Shown in pieces: positions 17,422 through 27,375 of a DNA stretch of 64,000 bases. The translations under genes and the position numbers were made by a program. Location: NCBI RefSeq assembly GCF_014489555.1, contig NZ_CP060784.1:1116001-1180000 (forward strand), written 5' to 3'. The notes under the pieces were generated by a model. It worked only from the letters and a program-made list of their open reading frames with translations, had not been told where the DNA came from and ran no database searches. Positions within the stretch are counted from its first letter, which is position 1; each line of letters begins with the position of its first letter. This stretch comes from Hymenobacter qilianensis (GTDB taxonomy: Bacteria > Bacteroidota > Bacteroidia > Cytophagales > Hymenobacteraceae).

Positions 17422-18936
17422 ATGAAAATCTTCACCGCCGCCCAAACCCGCGCCGCCGATCAGGCTACTATTCAATCTGAAGGCATCAGCTCCGAAGCCC
17501 TCATGGAGCGCGCCGCCACCGCCTTCACCGATTGGCTTACCGCTCGGCTGTCGCCCAAAGAAGCCGGCGAGATCCTGATACTCTGTGGCCCCGGCAACAA
17601 TGGCGGCGACGGCCTAGTGGTAGCACGCCGACTGTATGGCCGCGACTACACGGTGCGAGTGGCCGTGTTACCGTCGGAAAATAAGTCGGGTGATTTTCAG
17701 CGGAACTTCCAAAAATTGCCCCCCGAGGTCATCGTTACCGAGCTATCAGCCACAAATTTGCTCCCCATCCCGGCGGGCGCGCTTGTAATCGACGCGCTGT
17801 TTGGCACTGGCCTGACGCGGCCGCTGGAAGGCTTGGCCGCCGCCGTAGTGCAGCATCTGAACGCCGCGCAGGCGCGGGTGGTAGCCGTGGATATTCCGTC
17901 CGGGCTTTTCTCCGATGCGCCCCAACCAGCCGACAGCATCGTAGTGCGGGCCCGGCACACGGTCAGCTTTGAGCTGCCCAAGCTGGCTTTCATGCTGCCT
18001 CATAATGCCGAGTACGTTGGCCAGTGGCACGTACTGCCCATTGATCTAGACAAGAAGTTTATCGAGGAAACTGCGACCAAACTTCACTTCCTTGACGCCG
18101 CTCTACTAGCCGGACGGCTTCAGAAGCGCGCGCGCTTTGCTCATAAGGGCACCTATGGTCACGCGTTGCTGCTGGCCGGTAGCAAGGGCAAAATAGGTGC
18201 TGCGGTGCTGGCCGCGCAGGCCTGCCTACGAAGCGGCGTGGGCCTGCTTACCCTGCGCGTACCGGCTGTGGGCTACGATGTGGTACAAACAGCCGTGCCC
18301 GAAGCCATGTGCCTCACCGACCCAGCCGCCGATTTTGTATCTGAGCTACCTGACCTCACGCCCTACTCCAGTATCGGAATCGGGCCCGGCCTGGGCAAAG
18401 AAAAAGCCCCCCAACAGGTGCTCGCGCAACTTTTGCGCGAGGCAAAAGTGCCGCTTGTGCTGGACGCCGATGCCTTGAATATATTGGCCGAAAACCGGGA
18501 GCTGTTGGCCACGCTTCCCCCCGATTCGCTGCTCACGCCTCACCCTAAAGAATTTGAACGCCTCGCAGGCCCCGCCCGCGACGACTATCATCGGCTCGAT
18601 TTGCTGCGCGATTTCTGCCAGAAGCATAGGTGCTATACCATTTTGAAAGGCGCAAACACCTGCCTTGGCACGCCCGATGGCACGCTCTACTTTAACAGCA
18701 CCGGCAACCCCGGCATGGCCACCGGCGGCTCGGGCGATGTACTCACGGGCATCCTCACCGCGCTCCGTGCCCAGCCGCTTTCCCCCCTTGACGCAGCCTT
18801 GATTGGTATCTACGCCCACGGCCGCGCCGGCGACTTGGCAGCCCAGGTTACCGGCGAAGCGGGCTTAGTAGCGGGAGATATCGCGCGGTTTATCGGGCCG
18901 GCGTTGGAGGAGCTAACAACGAAAGAATCCTTTTAA
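17422..18936 (+). CDS. nnr: bifunctional NAD(P)H-hydrate epimerase / ADP-dependent NAD(P)H-hydrate dehydratase
   Basis: Repairs hydrated, damaged NADH and NADPH. 504 residues: the YjeF N-terminal epimerase domain (about 1-215) with ILCGPGNNGGDGLVVARRL and VVAVDIPSGLFSD, and the C-terminal ribokinase-like dehydratase domain (about 225-500) with HKGTYGHALLLAGSKGKIGAA, GIGPGLGK, LVLDADALNI, LTPHPKEFERLAG, LKGANTCLG and NPGMATGGSGDVLTGI. Four C6 runs (17719, 18407, 18517, 18782) are all in frame. It stands alone on the plus strand. The fusion of both activities is the usual bacterial form. Confidence 0.95.
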   Translation: MKIFTAAQTRAADQATIQSEGISSEALMERAATAFTDWLTARLSPKEAGEILILCGPGNNGGDGLVVARRLYGRDYTVRVAVLPSENKSGDFQRNFQKLPPEVIVTELSATNLLPIPAGALVIDALFGTGLTRPLEGLAAAVVQHLNAAQARVVAVDIPSGLFSDAPQPADSIVVRARHTVSFELPKLAFMLPHNAEYVGQWHVLPIDLDKKFIEETATKLHFLDAALLAGRLQKRARFAHKGTYGHALLLAGSKGKIGAAVLAAQACLRSGVGLLTLRVPAVGYDVVQTAVPEAMCLTDPAADFVSELPDLTPYSSIGIGPGLGKEKAPQQVLAQLLREAKVPLVLDADALNILAENRELLATLPPDSLLTPHPKEFERLAGPARDDYHRLDLLRDFCQKHRCYTILKGANTCLGTPDGTLYFNSTGNPGMATGGSGDVLTGILTALRAQPLSPLDAALIGIYAHGRAGDLAAQVTGEAGLVAGDIARFIGPALEELTTKESF

Positions 18937-18967
18937 TCAGGTTCGCTAAGTCAGCGCCGAGGAGAGT

Positions 18968-19864
18968 TCAGGACACCCAATACACCGCCAGAAACTGCAC
19001 CAGCATCACGCCATCGGCCAACACAGCAAAGTAGTAGTCCGGACGAGTTTCGTCGGCATACCAAATGATGAGGGCGGCCAGCGCTGTGGGAATGGTGAGC
19101 ACCAACAGATAGAGCAGGGTAACCCCCTGAGGAATAAGCACTCCGGAAATAGCGAGAGCTAACAGCGCTAATACTTTGGTGGATTTTACCCCAAAAATTC
19201 CCGGAAACGTGTGTGTGCCGCTCAACAGGTCTTTGGTATAATCCCGAATGTCAAATACAAAAGCCAGGGCCAGAATAAAGAAAAACCGGCGCGCGAAGAG
19301 CACGAGCACCACGGGCGCTGTCAGGCTTTTATGCATGTAAAGAGCCGGAATCCAGACGGTGACGGCGGCCCAGACATAGGCAATCAAAAAAACCTTGAGC
19401 AGCGGCAAATCGCGGAGGGCGCGCCAGCGGCCTCTAATGCGCACGATGGGCAATGAGTACAGCAGCGAAATGGCGGCCAGATGCGCCAGAAACCCAGTCA
19501 TTGGCTGCCAGCCATCGAGCCAAAAAAGCCCTCCAGCTACTGCCAGCGCCGCCAAAGCCAGCATAAACAGCTCGCGGCGGTGCTGAATCATCCAAAGCTT
19601 GCGGCCCGACAGCACGAGCTGTTGGCGGTGCTTGTAGGGCAGTACGCTGTCGATGTTGTAAAGGAATAGCGTAGCGGCAAAAATCATCACCCCCAACCGT
19701 CCCGGAATATGGACGCGCCAGAACAGAAACGTGGCCCACGTAAGTCCCGCCGCCGCCGCCGACACCAGCACGCTGCTGTAAAGCACGGCATCAGTCCACC
19801 GCTTCAGGCCAGTGAAGGCGGAAGCAGGAGCAGTAGCCGGCGATTTGTCGATACTATCGTGCAT
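18968..19864 (-). CDS. UbiA prenyltransferase-like integral membrane protein
   Basis: 298 residues, about eight hydrophobic helices. Two Asp-containing loops in the expected places for UbiA-family prenyltransferases are visible: FLYNIDSVLPYKHR (first motif, degenerate) and VFDIRDYTKDLLSGTHTFPGIFG (second motif). In true enzymes these bind Mg2+-prenyl diphosphate. The N-terminal motif lacks the full NDxxD pattern, so it may be a divergent relative with another substrate. The ATG at 19864 (MHDSIDKS) is chosen; two G5 words lie immediately upstream at 19871 and 19881. Confidence 0.7.
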   Translation of the reverse strand: MHDSIDKSPATAPASAFTGLKRWTDAVLYSSVLVSAAAAGLTWATFLFWRVHIPGRLGVMIFAATLFLYNIDSVLPYKHRQQLVLSGRKLWMIQHRRELFMLALAALAVAGGLFWLDGWQPMTGFLAHLAAISLLYSLPIVRIRGRWRALRDLPLLKVFLIAYVWAAVTVWIPALYMHKSLTAPVVLVLFARRFFFILALAFVFDIRDYTKDLLSGTHTFPGIFGVKSTKVLALLALAISGVLIPQGVTLLYLLVLTIPTALAALIIWYADETRPDYYFAVLADGVMLVQFLAVYWVS

Positions 19865-19925
19865 GGCAGCGGGGGCAAGCGGGGGCAAAAAACGCAACGC
19901 TCAGCCCCAAAGGTACGGTTCCCTC

Positions 19926-20609
19926 CTATTTGCCCGTTTCGGCGTAGCTCGCATCCACGGGCTTCGATTCGGGGGAGCCTTTATGGCGCAGAAAAATGGA
20001 TAAGACCACGATGGAAACGATGGACAGGAACTCGCTCTGCCAGTTTTGCAGCGACTCAAACCAAAATCGGGAGGTTTGCATATAGCCCCATACGCTGACC
20101 AGTGGCTCACCCTCATGCGCCTGCTCAATATTGTAGACCTCGGTTCCACCCAAAGCGTGCAGGTACAAGGCGCCCAGAAACAGCAGAAAAAAGGCTAGGC
20201 TCAGCGAATTCTGATACAGCTTTAACACCCAGCCGCCACGCTTCACCGCGCTCGGCGCATCCAGCTTATTAGGGTCTGGATCCTGGTCTACTTCTTCTTT
20301 CTCGTAAAGCTTTTTCGACTCGGAAGAGCCCCGTTGGCGCAGCCACACAGTGAGCAATACGTACAGAGCCATTTGCAGAAACTCGCTTTCCCAGTTCTCA
20401 AAGGTGGCCTCGATGAAGTGGCCCGATTGAACATACTGGCTTAGCGTGAGCGGAGCCAGTTCCATTTGCTTTAGCTCGTCGTTGTAGTCGTGCCACCCTG
20501 TAAATAGCTGGCCTACAAGTGTAAGCAAAACTAAAATCGTTACGATAACCGAGAGGCTGTTCTCGTAGAGCCAGCGCCATACTGACGATGCGGGTGGGTG
20601 GGTAAGCAT
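19926..20609 (-). CDS. DUF6766-type membrane protein with internal duplication
   Basis: 227 residues, four hydrophobic helices arranged as two similar halves. Each half has a helix beginning with ENSLS or QNSLS, then a segment with FENWESEFLQ or LQNWQSEFLS just before the second helix, and ends with RQRGSSESK or RHKGSPESK. This matches proteins named DUF6766; function is unknown. It is preceded on the minus strand by ppa and its terminator and followed by the UbiA-like gene, with no sign of a functional link. Confidence 0.75.
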   Translation of the reverse strand: MLTHPPASSVWRWLYENSLSVIVTILVLLTLVGQLFTGWHDYNDELKQMELAPLTLSQYVQSGHFIEATFENWESEFLQMALYVLLTVWLRQRGSSESKKLYEKEEVDQDPDPNKLDAPSAVKRGGWVLKLYQNSLSLAFFLLFLGALYLHALGGTEVYNIEQAHEGEPLVSVWGYMQTSRFWFESLQNWQSEFLSIVSIVVLSIFLRHKGSPESKPVDASYAETGK

Positions 20610-20640
20610 ACACCGCCTTACGACGGAGCCCTAAAAAAGA

Positions 20641-20677
20641 TAAGCGGTCCGCCGGCAAACTACCAGCGGACCGCTTT
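20641..20677 (-). terminator. Terminator downstream of ppa
   Basis: AAGCGGTCCGC and GCGGACCGCTT arms with a 13-base loop; on the minus strand the stem is followed by ATCTTTTTTA. Confidence 0.75.
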
Positions 20678-20699
20678 ACGGCACAGAAATATCCCTTTT

Positions 20700-21286
20700 T
20701 TATAGCTCTACGCCAGCCGGGCGAGGCTTTACGGGCGGTGTGGCGCCGCCCAGTGGAAAGGTATCGTTGTAGAGTTTGATGCTGTCGCCGATGATGCGGT
20801 AAGCATCTTCGCGGCCCATAAAGCGCTCCACCGATACTTGCTTGTTCTCCAAAGCTTTATAATCCTCGAAGAAACGGCGCATCTCGCGCAGGGTGTGGGG
20901 GGCAAATCGGCGATGTCGTTGAAGTGGTTCACCGAAATATCGTTGGCAGCCACGGCAATAATCTTGTCGTCTTCCTCATTCTGGTCAATCATCTGCATCA
21001 CGCCAATGACTTTGGCCTCAATGATACACATGGGCACCACATCGACGGAGCAGATAACCAGGATATCAAGCGGGTCTTTATCGTCGCAGTAGGTCTGGGG
21101 AATGAAGCCGTAAGCAGCAGGGTAATGCACTGCCGAAAACAGCACGCGGTCCAGCTTAAGCAGGCCGCTGGCCTTATCCAACTCGTATTTGCCTTTCGAG
21201 CCCTTCGGAATTTCGATGATGCCATTTACAACGTTCGGAGCGTTATCACCGCGCTCTACATCGTGCCAGGGGTTAAAGTGAGTCAT
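20700..21286 (-). CDS. ppa: inorganic pyrophosphatase (family I), frame interrupted
   Basis: Hydrolyses pyrophosphate to phosphate, essential to drive biosynthesis; cytoplasmic. 195 residues after repair. Conserved parts: [39 protein letters not shown] (metal-binding Asp residues), and [13 protein letters not shown]. The frame breaks at a run of six G on the plus strand (20897-20902): the open frame continues [10 protein letters not shown], whereas one more base gives [30 protein letters not shown], the normal C-terminal region, ending at 20700. Here seven bases, not six, are needed. An essential gene is unlikely to be truly broken, which argues for a run-length error or recoding. Confidence 0.92.
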
Positions 21287-21426
21287 TATTGTGAAAGAGA
21301 AAGTAAAATCTTGAAATCAGAAGTAAAACTTTGCCGCTGTTACAAACGCGAGTTATAAAGAAGCAAAAAATTATCAGGCCGCAGGTGCGTACGGATTAGC
21401 TGGCATGAAGATGCCGCGAGATGATA

Positions 21427-21459
21427 AAAAGCTGATTCTAACCATTAAAGCCAGCTTTT
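21427..21459 (-). terminator. Terminator downstream of pafA
   Basis: AAAAGCTG and CAGCTTTT arms with a 17-base loop, ending 10 bases before the pafA stop; T run on the minus strand. Confidence 0.6.
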
Positions 21460-21468
21460 AACTTATAA

Positions 21469-23177
21469 CTAACGCAAAACTTCCACTAGTGGCTTCCCCG
21501 TACAGCCATCGGGTTCCTGAATACGGAGCCAACTGGCAATTGTAGGTGCAATATCGGTAATAGCAGCCGGAGTGCGCGATTCGCCGTGGCGAACGTGCCA
21601 GCCCCAGAACACTAACGGTACATGGGTATCGTAGTTGCCCGACGAGCCGTGGGTAGTGCCTTTGTTAACGGGATAAGCATACGACTCAAGCCAACCTGGC
21701 TCTAGTACTACCAGCACATCACCGCTGCGCTTCGGAAAAAAACCATTTTCCAAGAACATCAGCATGCCACTTTCCCAGTGCGATTTCTGCAAATCGTCGG
21801 AGGTGATGGCGCGCGTCACGCCCGCAAAGTTCAATACAATATCAGCTACCTCGTCCTGAAACTGACGAAGGTTTTGTTTGCGCTCGGCGATAAGCGGCCG
21901 GTTGAGATATACCTGTTGGTTGTCGTAAGCTAGCACCCAATTACCTGCCCCATGACGGCGCTCCAACTCGCGCTGCACCGAGTCGCGCATGATGCGCGGC
22001 CCCACTGAGCCAGCGGGAATGCGGTGGCTCCGCAGGAAGTCGGGCGAGTGCGCTGCGCCATGGTCAGCTGACAGGAAAATCAGGGCATTGCCCTTGCCTA
22101 CTGTTTTATCCAGATACTCCAGCAAACGCTTTATTTCCAAATCTAGCCGCAGGTAAGTGTCTTCCGCCTCAATCGAATTAGGTCCAAACTGGTGACCAAT
22201 ATAGTCGGGCGAGGAAAAGCTCAGGGCCAGAAAATCGGTCACGCCACGCTGGCCCAGCTGCTCCGCCCGAATTGCCTCCATGGCAAAATCTAGGGACAGC
22301 GTATTACCGAAGGGGTAGAGCGAATAAGGTCAAGGTTGCGGGCGGCAGCCACGGGGGGCTTTTCACCGGCGGTTTGTAGGGCTGCTTTCGTCTGCGTAGC
22401 AGGAGCGGCACTTAGAGAGGGCAAGTCGTGCGGAAACACAGGCTTAGTTTCCCCTCTGAAGGCACTTTCCCAAGGCACATCGTCAGCGGTGCTCTCAGTA
22501 TATTGAGCAATAGGCAGCAGCGTATTCCAGGGCTTGTCGAGGTACTGAGCCGGCAGGTTCCGTTCGTTAAACTTGGTCACCCACTCCGGCAAACTGTTTT
22601 GGTAGAAAGTGCTGGTAATGAAAGCGCCGTTCACGCCATCGTACCAATAAGCACCGGTAGCGGAGTGACCGGCTGGCAGAATGGAGCCCCGGTCCTTGAC
22701 CGAAACCCCAATCACCTTCGCTTGAAAATTGGTGGCCAACCGCAGCTCGTCCGTAATGGTGCTCGTGAGCATATGACGCGGCGACTGTTGACCAGCCTCA
22801 GCGGTTCCGCCCACCGACTGCACCGTTTTATCTTCGGTTACATACGTGGCCCGGCCCGCCTCACGTACGTACCAGTTATTTCCCACAATGCCGTGAACGG
22901 AAGGCGTGGTGCCTGTATAAATACTGGCGTGGCCCGGTCCGGTATAAGTCGGCACGTAGTTGTAGTGGGTATTCTCATAGCTAAAGCCTTCACCGAGCAA
23001 GCGTTTAAAGCCGCCATTACCATACTTATCCCAGTAGCGATAGAGATAGTCGTAGCGCATTTGGTCTACCACTATGCCTACTACCAGCTTAGGGCGGTCA
23101 AGGGGTTTACCTTTTTTCTGGGCAAAAGTCGGCGCTACCAAGGTAATGGCCAGCAACAGGAATAGGCTCTTTTTCAA
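21469..23177 (-). CDS. pafA: PafA-type alkaline phosphatase, frame interrupted
   Basis: Secreted monoesterase of the alkaline phosphatase superfamily, calcium/zinc-dependent and phosphate-insensitive in Bacteroidota; 569 residues after repair. I propose the TTG at 23177, which gives MKKSLFLLLAITLVAPTFAQ, a clean signal peptide. Active-site features: VGIVVDQMRYDYL with metal Asp, the nucleophile Thr in YVPTYTGPGHASIY, Asn in IVGNNWY, and Lys/Arg in SVKDRGSILPAGH; C-terminal metal ligands in LSFSSPDYIGHQFGP and SADHGAA. The frame breaks at the G4 run 22312-22315; one extra base gives RSTPFGNTLSLDFAMEAIRA. This run is not a copy of the iterated word. A run of seven T in the same gene (A7 at 21736-21742 on plus) is in frame. 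Confidence 0.88.
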
Positions 23178-23346
23178 AACAGTAGCATGTGTAACCGCCT
23201 GGCTTCTTGCGGTTGGCGACAAAAGCCAGCGTTTGCGGGCGCAAAGATAGCCGCCCGCACTCGTAATTCAGGGAGCCGGCAGCCGAAATAGCCTACGTGC
23301 CGTACACCAACAGATTATTCTTTTATTAAAACTACTTTCTCCTTGT

Positions 23347-24072
23347 ATGCCTAATGCTTCTGACTACGCACTCATCTTTGATATGGATGGGGTTTTAATT
23401 GATAACACTGCTTACCAAGCTCGTGCCTTTCAGCTATTGTTTCGCGAACATAGTCTGACCACTAATGCGCGTCGGCTGCTAGAGCGCCTGAATGGCATGC
23501 CGGCCACCAATATTCTGAAAACAGTTTTTCGGCATCCAGTGCCCGAAAAGGAGCTCAAGAAGTACGCCGATCAACGCGAGTTTCTGTACCGGGTACTCTA
23601 CTGGAATAAGCGCCGCGAAGCGGCTGGCCTCACCAAATTCCTGACAGCAGCCCGAGCAGCAGGCTTCAAAATAGGTCTCGGAACAGCTTCGCCTCCCGAA
23701 ACGATCGAGTACATCATCGACCACTTAAACCTGCGTCACTTGTTCGATACCATCACAGGCAAGGCTGATGTAGAGCGGGGTAAGCCGCACGCCGATACTT
23801 TCACCGTTGCCGCTAAGCAGCTTAGCGTACCACCGGAGCGCTGTATTGTCTTTGAAGATGCAGTGTTGGGCGAACAAGCAGCTTATAAGGCCGGTATGCG
23901 TTGTATTTGTCTTAGCACCAGCGTGAAGGCCAGCAAGTTTCAAAACCCTATGAAAGTCATTAAAGACTTCACCGAAATTGCCCCCCAGGATGTGCTTAAC
24001 ATGATCGAACAGTATCCGAAAGCACCGAAACCTGATAAACAGACTGCCCAACGTCAGTACGCCAAGCTTTAG
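23347..24072 (+). CDS. HAD-superfamily hydrolase, beta-phosphoglucomutase-like subgroup
   Basis: 241-residue phosphatase or phosphomutase. Motif I LIFDMDGVLIDN holds the nucleophile and the general acid Asp; the cap follows (TNARRLLERLNGMPATN); motif II is LGTASPPE; motif III Lys is in GKPHADTF; motif IV is CIVFEDAVLGEQAA. Substrate cannot be told from sequence. A C6 word (23981-23986) encodes IAPQ in frame near the C terminus, and a terminator follows. Confidence 0.88.
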   Translation: MPNASDYALIFDMDGVLIDNTAYQARAFQLLFREHSLTTNARRLLERLNGMPATNILKTVFRHPVPEKELKKYADQREFLYRVLYWNKRREAAGLTKFLTAARAAGFKIGLGTASPPETIEYIIDHLNLRHLFDTITGKADVERGKPHADTFTVAAKQLSVPPERCIVFEDAVLGEQAAYKAGMRCICLSTSVKASKFQNPMKVIKDFTEIAPQDVLNMIEQYPKAPKPDKQTAQRQYAKL

Positions 24073-24101
24073 CGACAAATCCAGCGTATGTATGTGTTAC
24101 A

Positions 24102-24142
24102 TAAAAAAGCCCCCCAGAATGTTTCTGGGGGCTTTTTTATGT
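24102..24142. terminator. Bidirectional terminator between HAD gene and atpG
   Basis: AAAAAAGCCCCCCAGAA and TTCTGGGGGCTTTTTT arms. Unequal: six C (24110-24115) against five G (24127-24131). Confidence 0.85.
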
Positions 24143-24156
24143 AATAATAATCCTTT

Positions 24157-25050
24157 TTAACGACTTGCAGCCAGTGCTTCGGCACCACCCACAATTTCGA
24201 GAATCTCAGTAGTGATAGCAGCCTGACGCGTACGGTTGTATGTGAGCTTCAGTGACTTTAACAATTCACCAGCATTTTCAGTAGCCTTATCCATCGCCGT
24301 CATGCGGGCACCATGCTCTGAGGCATTGCTCTCCAATACAGCTTTATACAGTTGCACTTTCAGCGACTGCGGAATCAGGGTTTGCACGATTTCCTCTTTC
24401 GACGGCTCGAAGATGTAATCAACGTTGGCGGTTGGAGTTGCCGTCACAGGTGCCTCAACGGCTACAAGTGGCAACAACTGCTCAGCGCGTACTATTTGCG
24501 TAGCCACGTTCTTGAACTCATTGTATACCATCGTCACCTCATCGAACTGCCCAGACCGGAAACCTTCCATCGCTTCCTCAGCCGCCACGCGCACCGTGTC
24601 GAATGACAAGGAGCCAAAAACGTGGTTGTAATTGCCAAGCATTGGCAGGCGGCGACGCACGAAATACTCATGAGCACGCTTACCAATGGCTAACACCGTT
24701 ACGTTTCCAGCCGCGGCCTGAGTGCTATAGCGGCTTGCCAACAGCTGATTTACACCTTTAAAAATGTTGCTGTTGAAGGCACCAGCCAAGCCGCGGTCAG
24801 AAGTGATAGCGATTACAAGCACGCGGCGCACTTCGCGTTGCACACTGTACTCGCTTTCTACTCCACTTTCAGCAGAGCTAGTCAGATTGTTCAGAATGCT
24901 ATTTAACCGCTGGGCATAAGGGCGCATACGCAGGATATTATCCTGCGCGCGGCGCAGCTTAGCCGCCGCCACCATTTTCATGGCTTTGGTGATTTGCTGC
25001 GTGCTCTGCACCGATATGATGCGGCTCCGGACTTCTTTTAAGCTGGCCAT
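24157..25050 (-). CDS. atpG: ATP synthase F1 subunit gamma
   Basis: Central rotor shaft of F1-ATPase, 297 residues. N terminus ASLKEVRSRIISVQSTQQITKAMKMVAAAKLRRAQ and C terminus MTAMDKATENAGELLKSLKLTYNRTRQAAITTEILEIVGGAEAL are the two coiled helices that enter the alpha/beta ring; SDRGLAGAFNSNIFK is the central domain. It is the last gene of the atp operon here, 85 bases after atpA, with a hairpin between them. The atpD and atpC genes are not in the window, as expected in Bacteroidota where they form a separate locus. Confidence 0.97.
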   Translation of the reverse strand: MASLKEVRSRIISVQSTQQITKAMKMVAAAKLRRAQDNILRMRPYAQRLNSILNNLTSSAESGVESEYSVQREVRRVLVIAITSDRGLAGAFNSNIFKGVNQLLASRYSTQAAAGNVTVLAIGKRAHEYFVRRRLPMLGNYNHVFGSLSFDTVRVAAEEAMEGFRSGQFDEVTMVYNEFKNVATQIVRAEQLLPLVAVEAPVTATPTANVDYIFEPSKEEIVQTLIPQSLKVQLYKAVLESNASEHGARMTAMDKATENAGELLKSLKLTYNRTRQAAITTEILEIVGGAEALAASR

Positions 25051-25071
25051 TCTTGATTATCAACTTGTTGA

Positions 25072-25127
25072 ATACCTGAGAACTGAATGATTAGCTATAA
25101 GAGCAACTTCATTCAATACTCAGGTAT
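25072..25127. repeat. Intergenic hairpin between atpA and atpG
   Basis: ATACCTGAG (25072-25080) pairs with CTCAGGTAT (25119-25127) and, inside, TGAATGA with TCATTCA. No T run follows, so it is more likely to set mRNA stability or processing than to terminate. Confidence 0.6.
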
Positions 25128-25135
25128 CTAACTAT

Positions 25136-26716
25136 TTATTTTGCGTAAGACGCCGACAAGTCCTTTGCCACCTGACGGATAGCGTTCGTGATGTTGTCGT
25201 CGAGCTTACCTGCTTTCAAAGCTTGCAGAGCCTCAGGGTGACGGGTCTGCATAACCTGACGGAACTCAATTTCGAAGGCGCGAACCTTTTCAACAGGCAC
25301 GTTATCCAGCAAGCCGTTGGTAGCCGCGTAGATAATAGCGACTTGGTCTTCCACTTTTACCGGCGAGAACTGAGGCTGCTTCAGAATCTCTAGGTTGCGA
25401 CGGCCACGCTCAATTGTGAGCTTGGTAGAAGCGTCAAGGTCCGAACCGAACTTGGCGAAAGCTTCCAATTCGCGGAACTGGGCTTGATCCAGCTTCAGCG
25501 TACCAGCTACCTTCTTCATCGACTTGATCTGGGCGTTACCACCTACGCGTGACACCGAGATACCTACGTTAATAGCAGGACGCACACCAGAGTTAAACAA
25601 GTTGGTTTCCAAGAAGATCTGTCCGTCCGTAATCGAAATTACGTTGGTCGGGATGTAAGCCGATACGTCACCAGCTTGAGTCTCGATCAGGGGAAGAGCC
25701 GTTAGTGAACCACCACCTTTTACCAAGTGCTTAATGCTCTCGGGCAAGTCGTTCATATCGCGAGCGATGGTGTCGGAAGCGTTGATCTTCGCGGCACGCT
25801 CTAGCAAGCGGCTGTGCAGATAGAATACGTCACCAGGATAAGCTTCGCGACCTGGAGGGCGACGTAGCAACAGCGACACTTCGCGGTAAGCTACTGCCTG
25901 CTTTGACAAGTCATCGTACACAACTAGTGCGGGACGACCAGTATCGCGGAAGAACTCACCGATAGCAGCACCTGTAAAGGGAGCAAAGAACTGCATCGGA
26001 GCTGGGTCAGAGGCCGAAGCGGCTACAACTACTGTGTAGTCCATGGCACCACCACGCTGCAGGGCGTTTACTACCTGAGCAACAGTAGAAGCCTTCTGAC
26101 CTACGGCTACATAAATGCAGAATACAGGCTCCCCGCGCTCGAAGAACTCGCGCTGATTCAGGATAGCATCGAGAGCAACCGTAGACTTGCCCGTCTGACG
26201 GTCACCGATGATCAATTCGCGCTGGCCACGGCCAATCGGAATCATGGCGTCGATAGCCTTGATACCCGTTTGTAAAGGCTCGTTTACTGGCTGACGGTAG
26301 ATTACACCGGGAGCTTTGCGCTCTAGAGGCATTTCATACAACTCGCCAGCAATAGGGCCACGACCGTCGATAGGCTGACCGAGCGTGTTTACCACGCGGC
26401 CAATGATGCCTTCACCCACTTTGATGGAGGCAATTTTATTTGTGCGGCGTACCGTAGCTCCCTCGCGGATTTCGCTGTAGTCGCCGAGCATTACGGCACC
26501 TACATTGTCTTCTTCAAGATTAAGAACTAGGGCTTGCAGGCCGTTTTCAAATTCCAGCAATTCCCCCGACTGGGCATTACCCAGTCCGTAGATGCGGGCC
26601 ACACCGTCGCCCACCTGCAGCACCGTGCCGACTTCTTCAAGTTCGGCTGCGGTCTTGAAATTGGACAACTGCTCCCGCAGGATGGCGGATACTTCATCCG
26701 GACGTACTTCTGCCAT
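25136..26716 (-). CDS. atpA: ATP synthase F1 subunit alpha
   Basis: Regulatory, non-catalytic nucleotide-binding subunit of F1, 526 residues. N terminus [27 protein letters not shown]; Walker [37 protein letters not shown]; the ATP-synthase alpha/beta signature [14 protein letters not shown]; conserved C-terminal domain. Codon use and absence of the iterated G6 word are shared with the rest of the operon. It follows atpH by 9 bases. Confidence 0.98.
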   Translation of the reverse strand: MAEVRPDEVSAILREQLSNFKTAAELEEVGTVLQVGDGVARIYGLGNAQSGELLEFENGLQALVLNLEEDNVGAVMLGDYSEIREGATVRRTNKIASIKVGEGIIGRVVNTLGQPIDGRGPIAGELYEMPLERKAPGVIYRQPVNEPLQTGIKAIDAMIPIGRGQRELIIGDRQTGKSTVALDAILNQREFFERGEPVFCIYVAVGQKASTVAQVVNALQRGGAMDYTVVVAASASDPAPMQFFAPFTGAAIGEFFRDTGRPALVVYDDLSKQAVAYREVSLLLRRPPGREAYPGDVFYLHSRLLERAAKINASDTIARDMNDLPESIKHLVKGGGSLTALPLIETQAGDVSAYIPTNVISITDGQIFLETNLFNSGVRPAINVGISVSRVGGNAQIKSMKKVAGTLKLDQAQFRELEAFAKFGSDLDASTKLTIERGRRNLEILKQPQFSPVKVEDQVAIIYAATNGLLDNVPVEKVRAFEIEFRQVMQTRHPEALQALKAGKLDDNITNAIRQVAKDLSASYAK

Positions 26717-26725
26717 GATGCTGAG

Positions 26726-27286
26726 TTATAGTTGGGGTTGGTAGGGGTTCTTCGTGAACTCGCCGCGCAGCTTGCGCAAGCGGTTGCGCACCGAGTCGTC
26801 AATCTGCTGGTCACCTACGCGCAGCACAAAACCGCCAATAAGTGACTCATCAATTTTCTCAGTGAGCGTAATGCTCTGGAGGCCGGTTTGGCGGCGTACC
26901 AGTTGGGTTACTTCCTCGCGCAAAGCTGGCGTCAGGGGTTGAGCCGTAGTGACTTGAGCTACCTGAATACCGCGGAGGCGTTCGTATTGACTCTGAAACT
27001 CGGTAGCTACCCATTCCAAAGCACTTTCGCGGTTGTGCTGAGTAATGATGGTGAAGAATTTCTCCGTCACCTCCGACACTTTGCCGCCGAAAATGGCACG
27101 CAGAATAGCCAGCTTCTTATCGTGCTTCACAATGGGGTTGCGCAGCAAGAGACGCAGGTCACGGTTCTGCTCCAGGGTTTTGGCAAACAGATCCATATCC
27201 TCTTTTACTTGCGGCAGATTGCCTCGCTCCTGCGCCAAGTCTAGCATAGACTTAGCATAGCGGGAAGCAGCTCGTTGTTCAGACAT
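26726..27286 (-). CDS. atpH: ATP synthase F1 subunit delta
   Basis: Part of the peripheral stalk joining F1 to Fo; 186 residues. N-terminal six-helix domain SEQRAASRYAKSMLDLAQERGNL; C-terminal half ends VLRVGDQQIDDSVRNRLRKLRGEF, the usual family ending. It lies between atpF and atpA; the 89-base gap to atpF contains a hairpin with GAAGGAA (27321-27327) and TTCCTTC (27347-27353). Confidence 0.95.
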   Translation of the reverse strand: MSEQRAASRYAKSMLDLAQERGNLPQVKEDMDLFAKTLEQNRDLRLLLRNPIVKHDKKLAILRAIFGGKVSEVTEKFFTIITQHNRESALEWVATEFQSQYERLRGIQVAQVTTAQPLTPALREEVTQLVRRQTGLQSITLTEKIDESLIGGFVLRVGDQQIDDSVRNRLRKLRGEFTKNPYQPQL

Positions 27287-27320
27287 TTTTGTAGGGTTTG
27301 AAACTGATAGCTTAAATCAT

Positions 27321-27353
27321 GAAGGAAGAAGTACCGCTGAGTATGATTCCTTC
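27321..27353. repeat. Intergenic hairpin between atpF and atpH
   Basis: GAAGGAA and TTCCTTC arms, 19-base loop, with weaker pairing of the flanking TAGCT and AGCTA. Confidence 0.4.
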
Positions 27354-27375
27354 CAGCTTATAGCTACCCGCTTCT

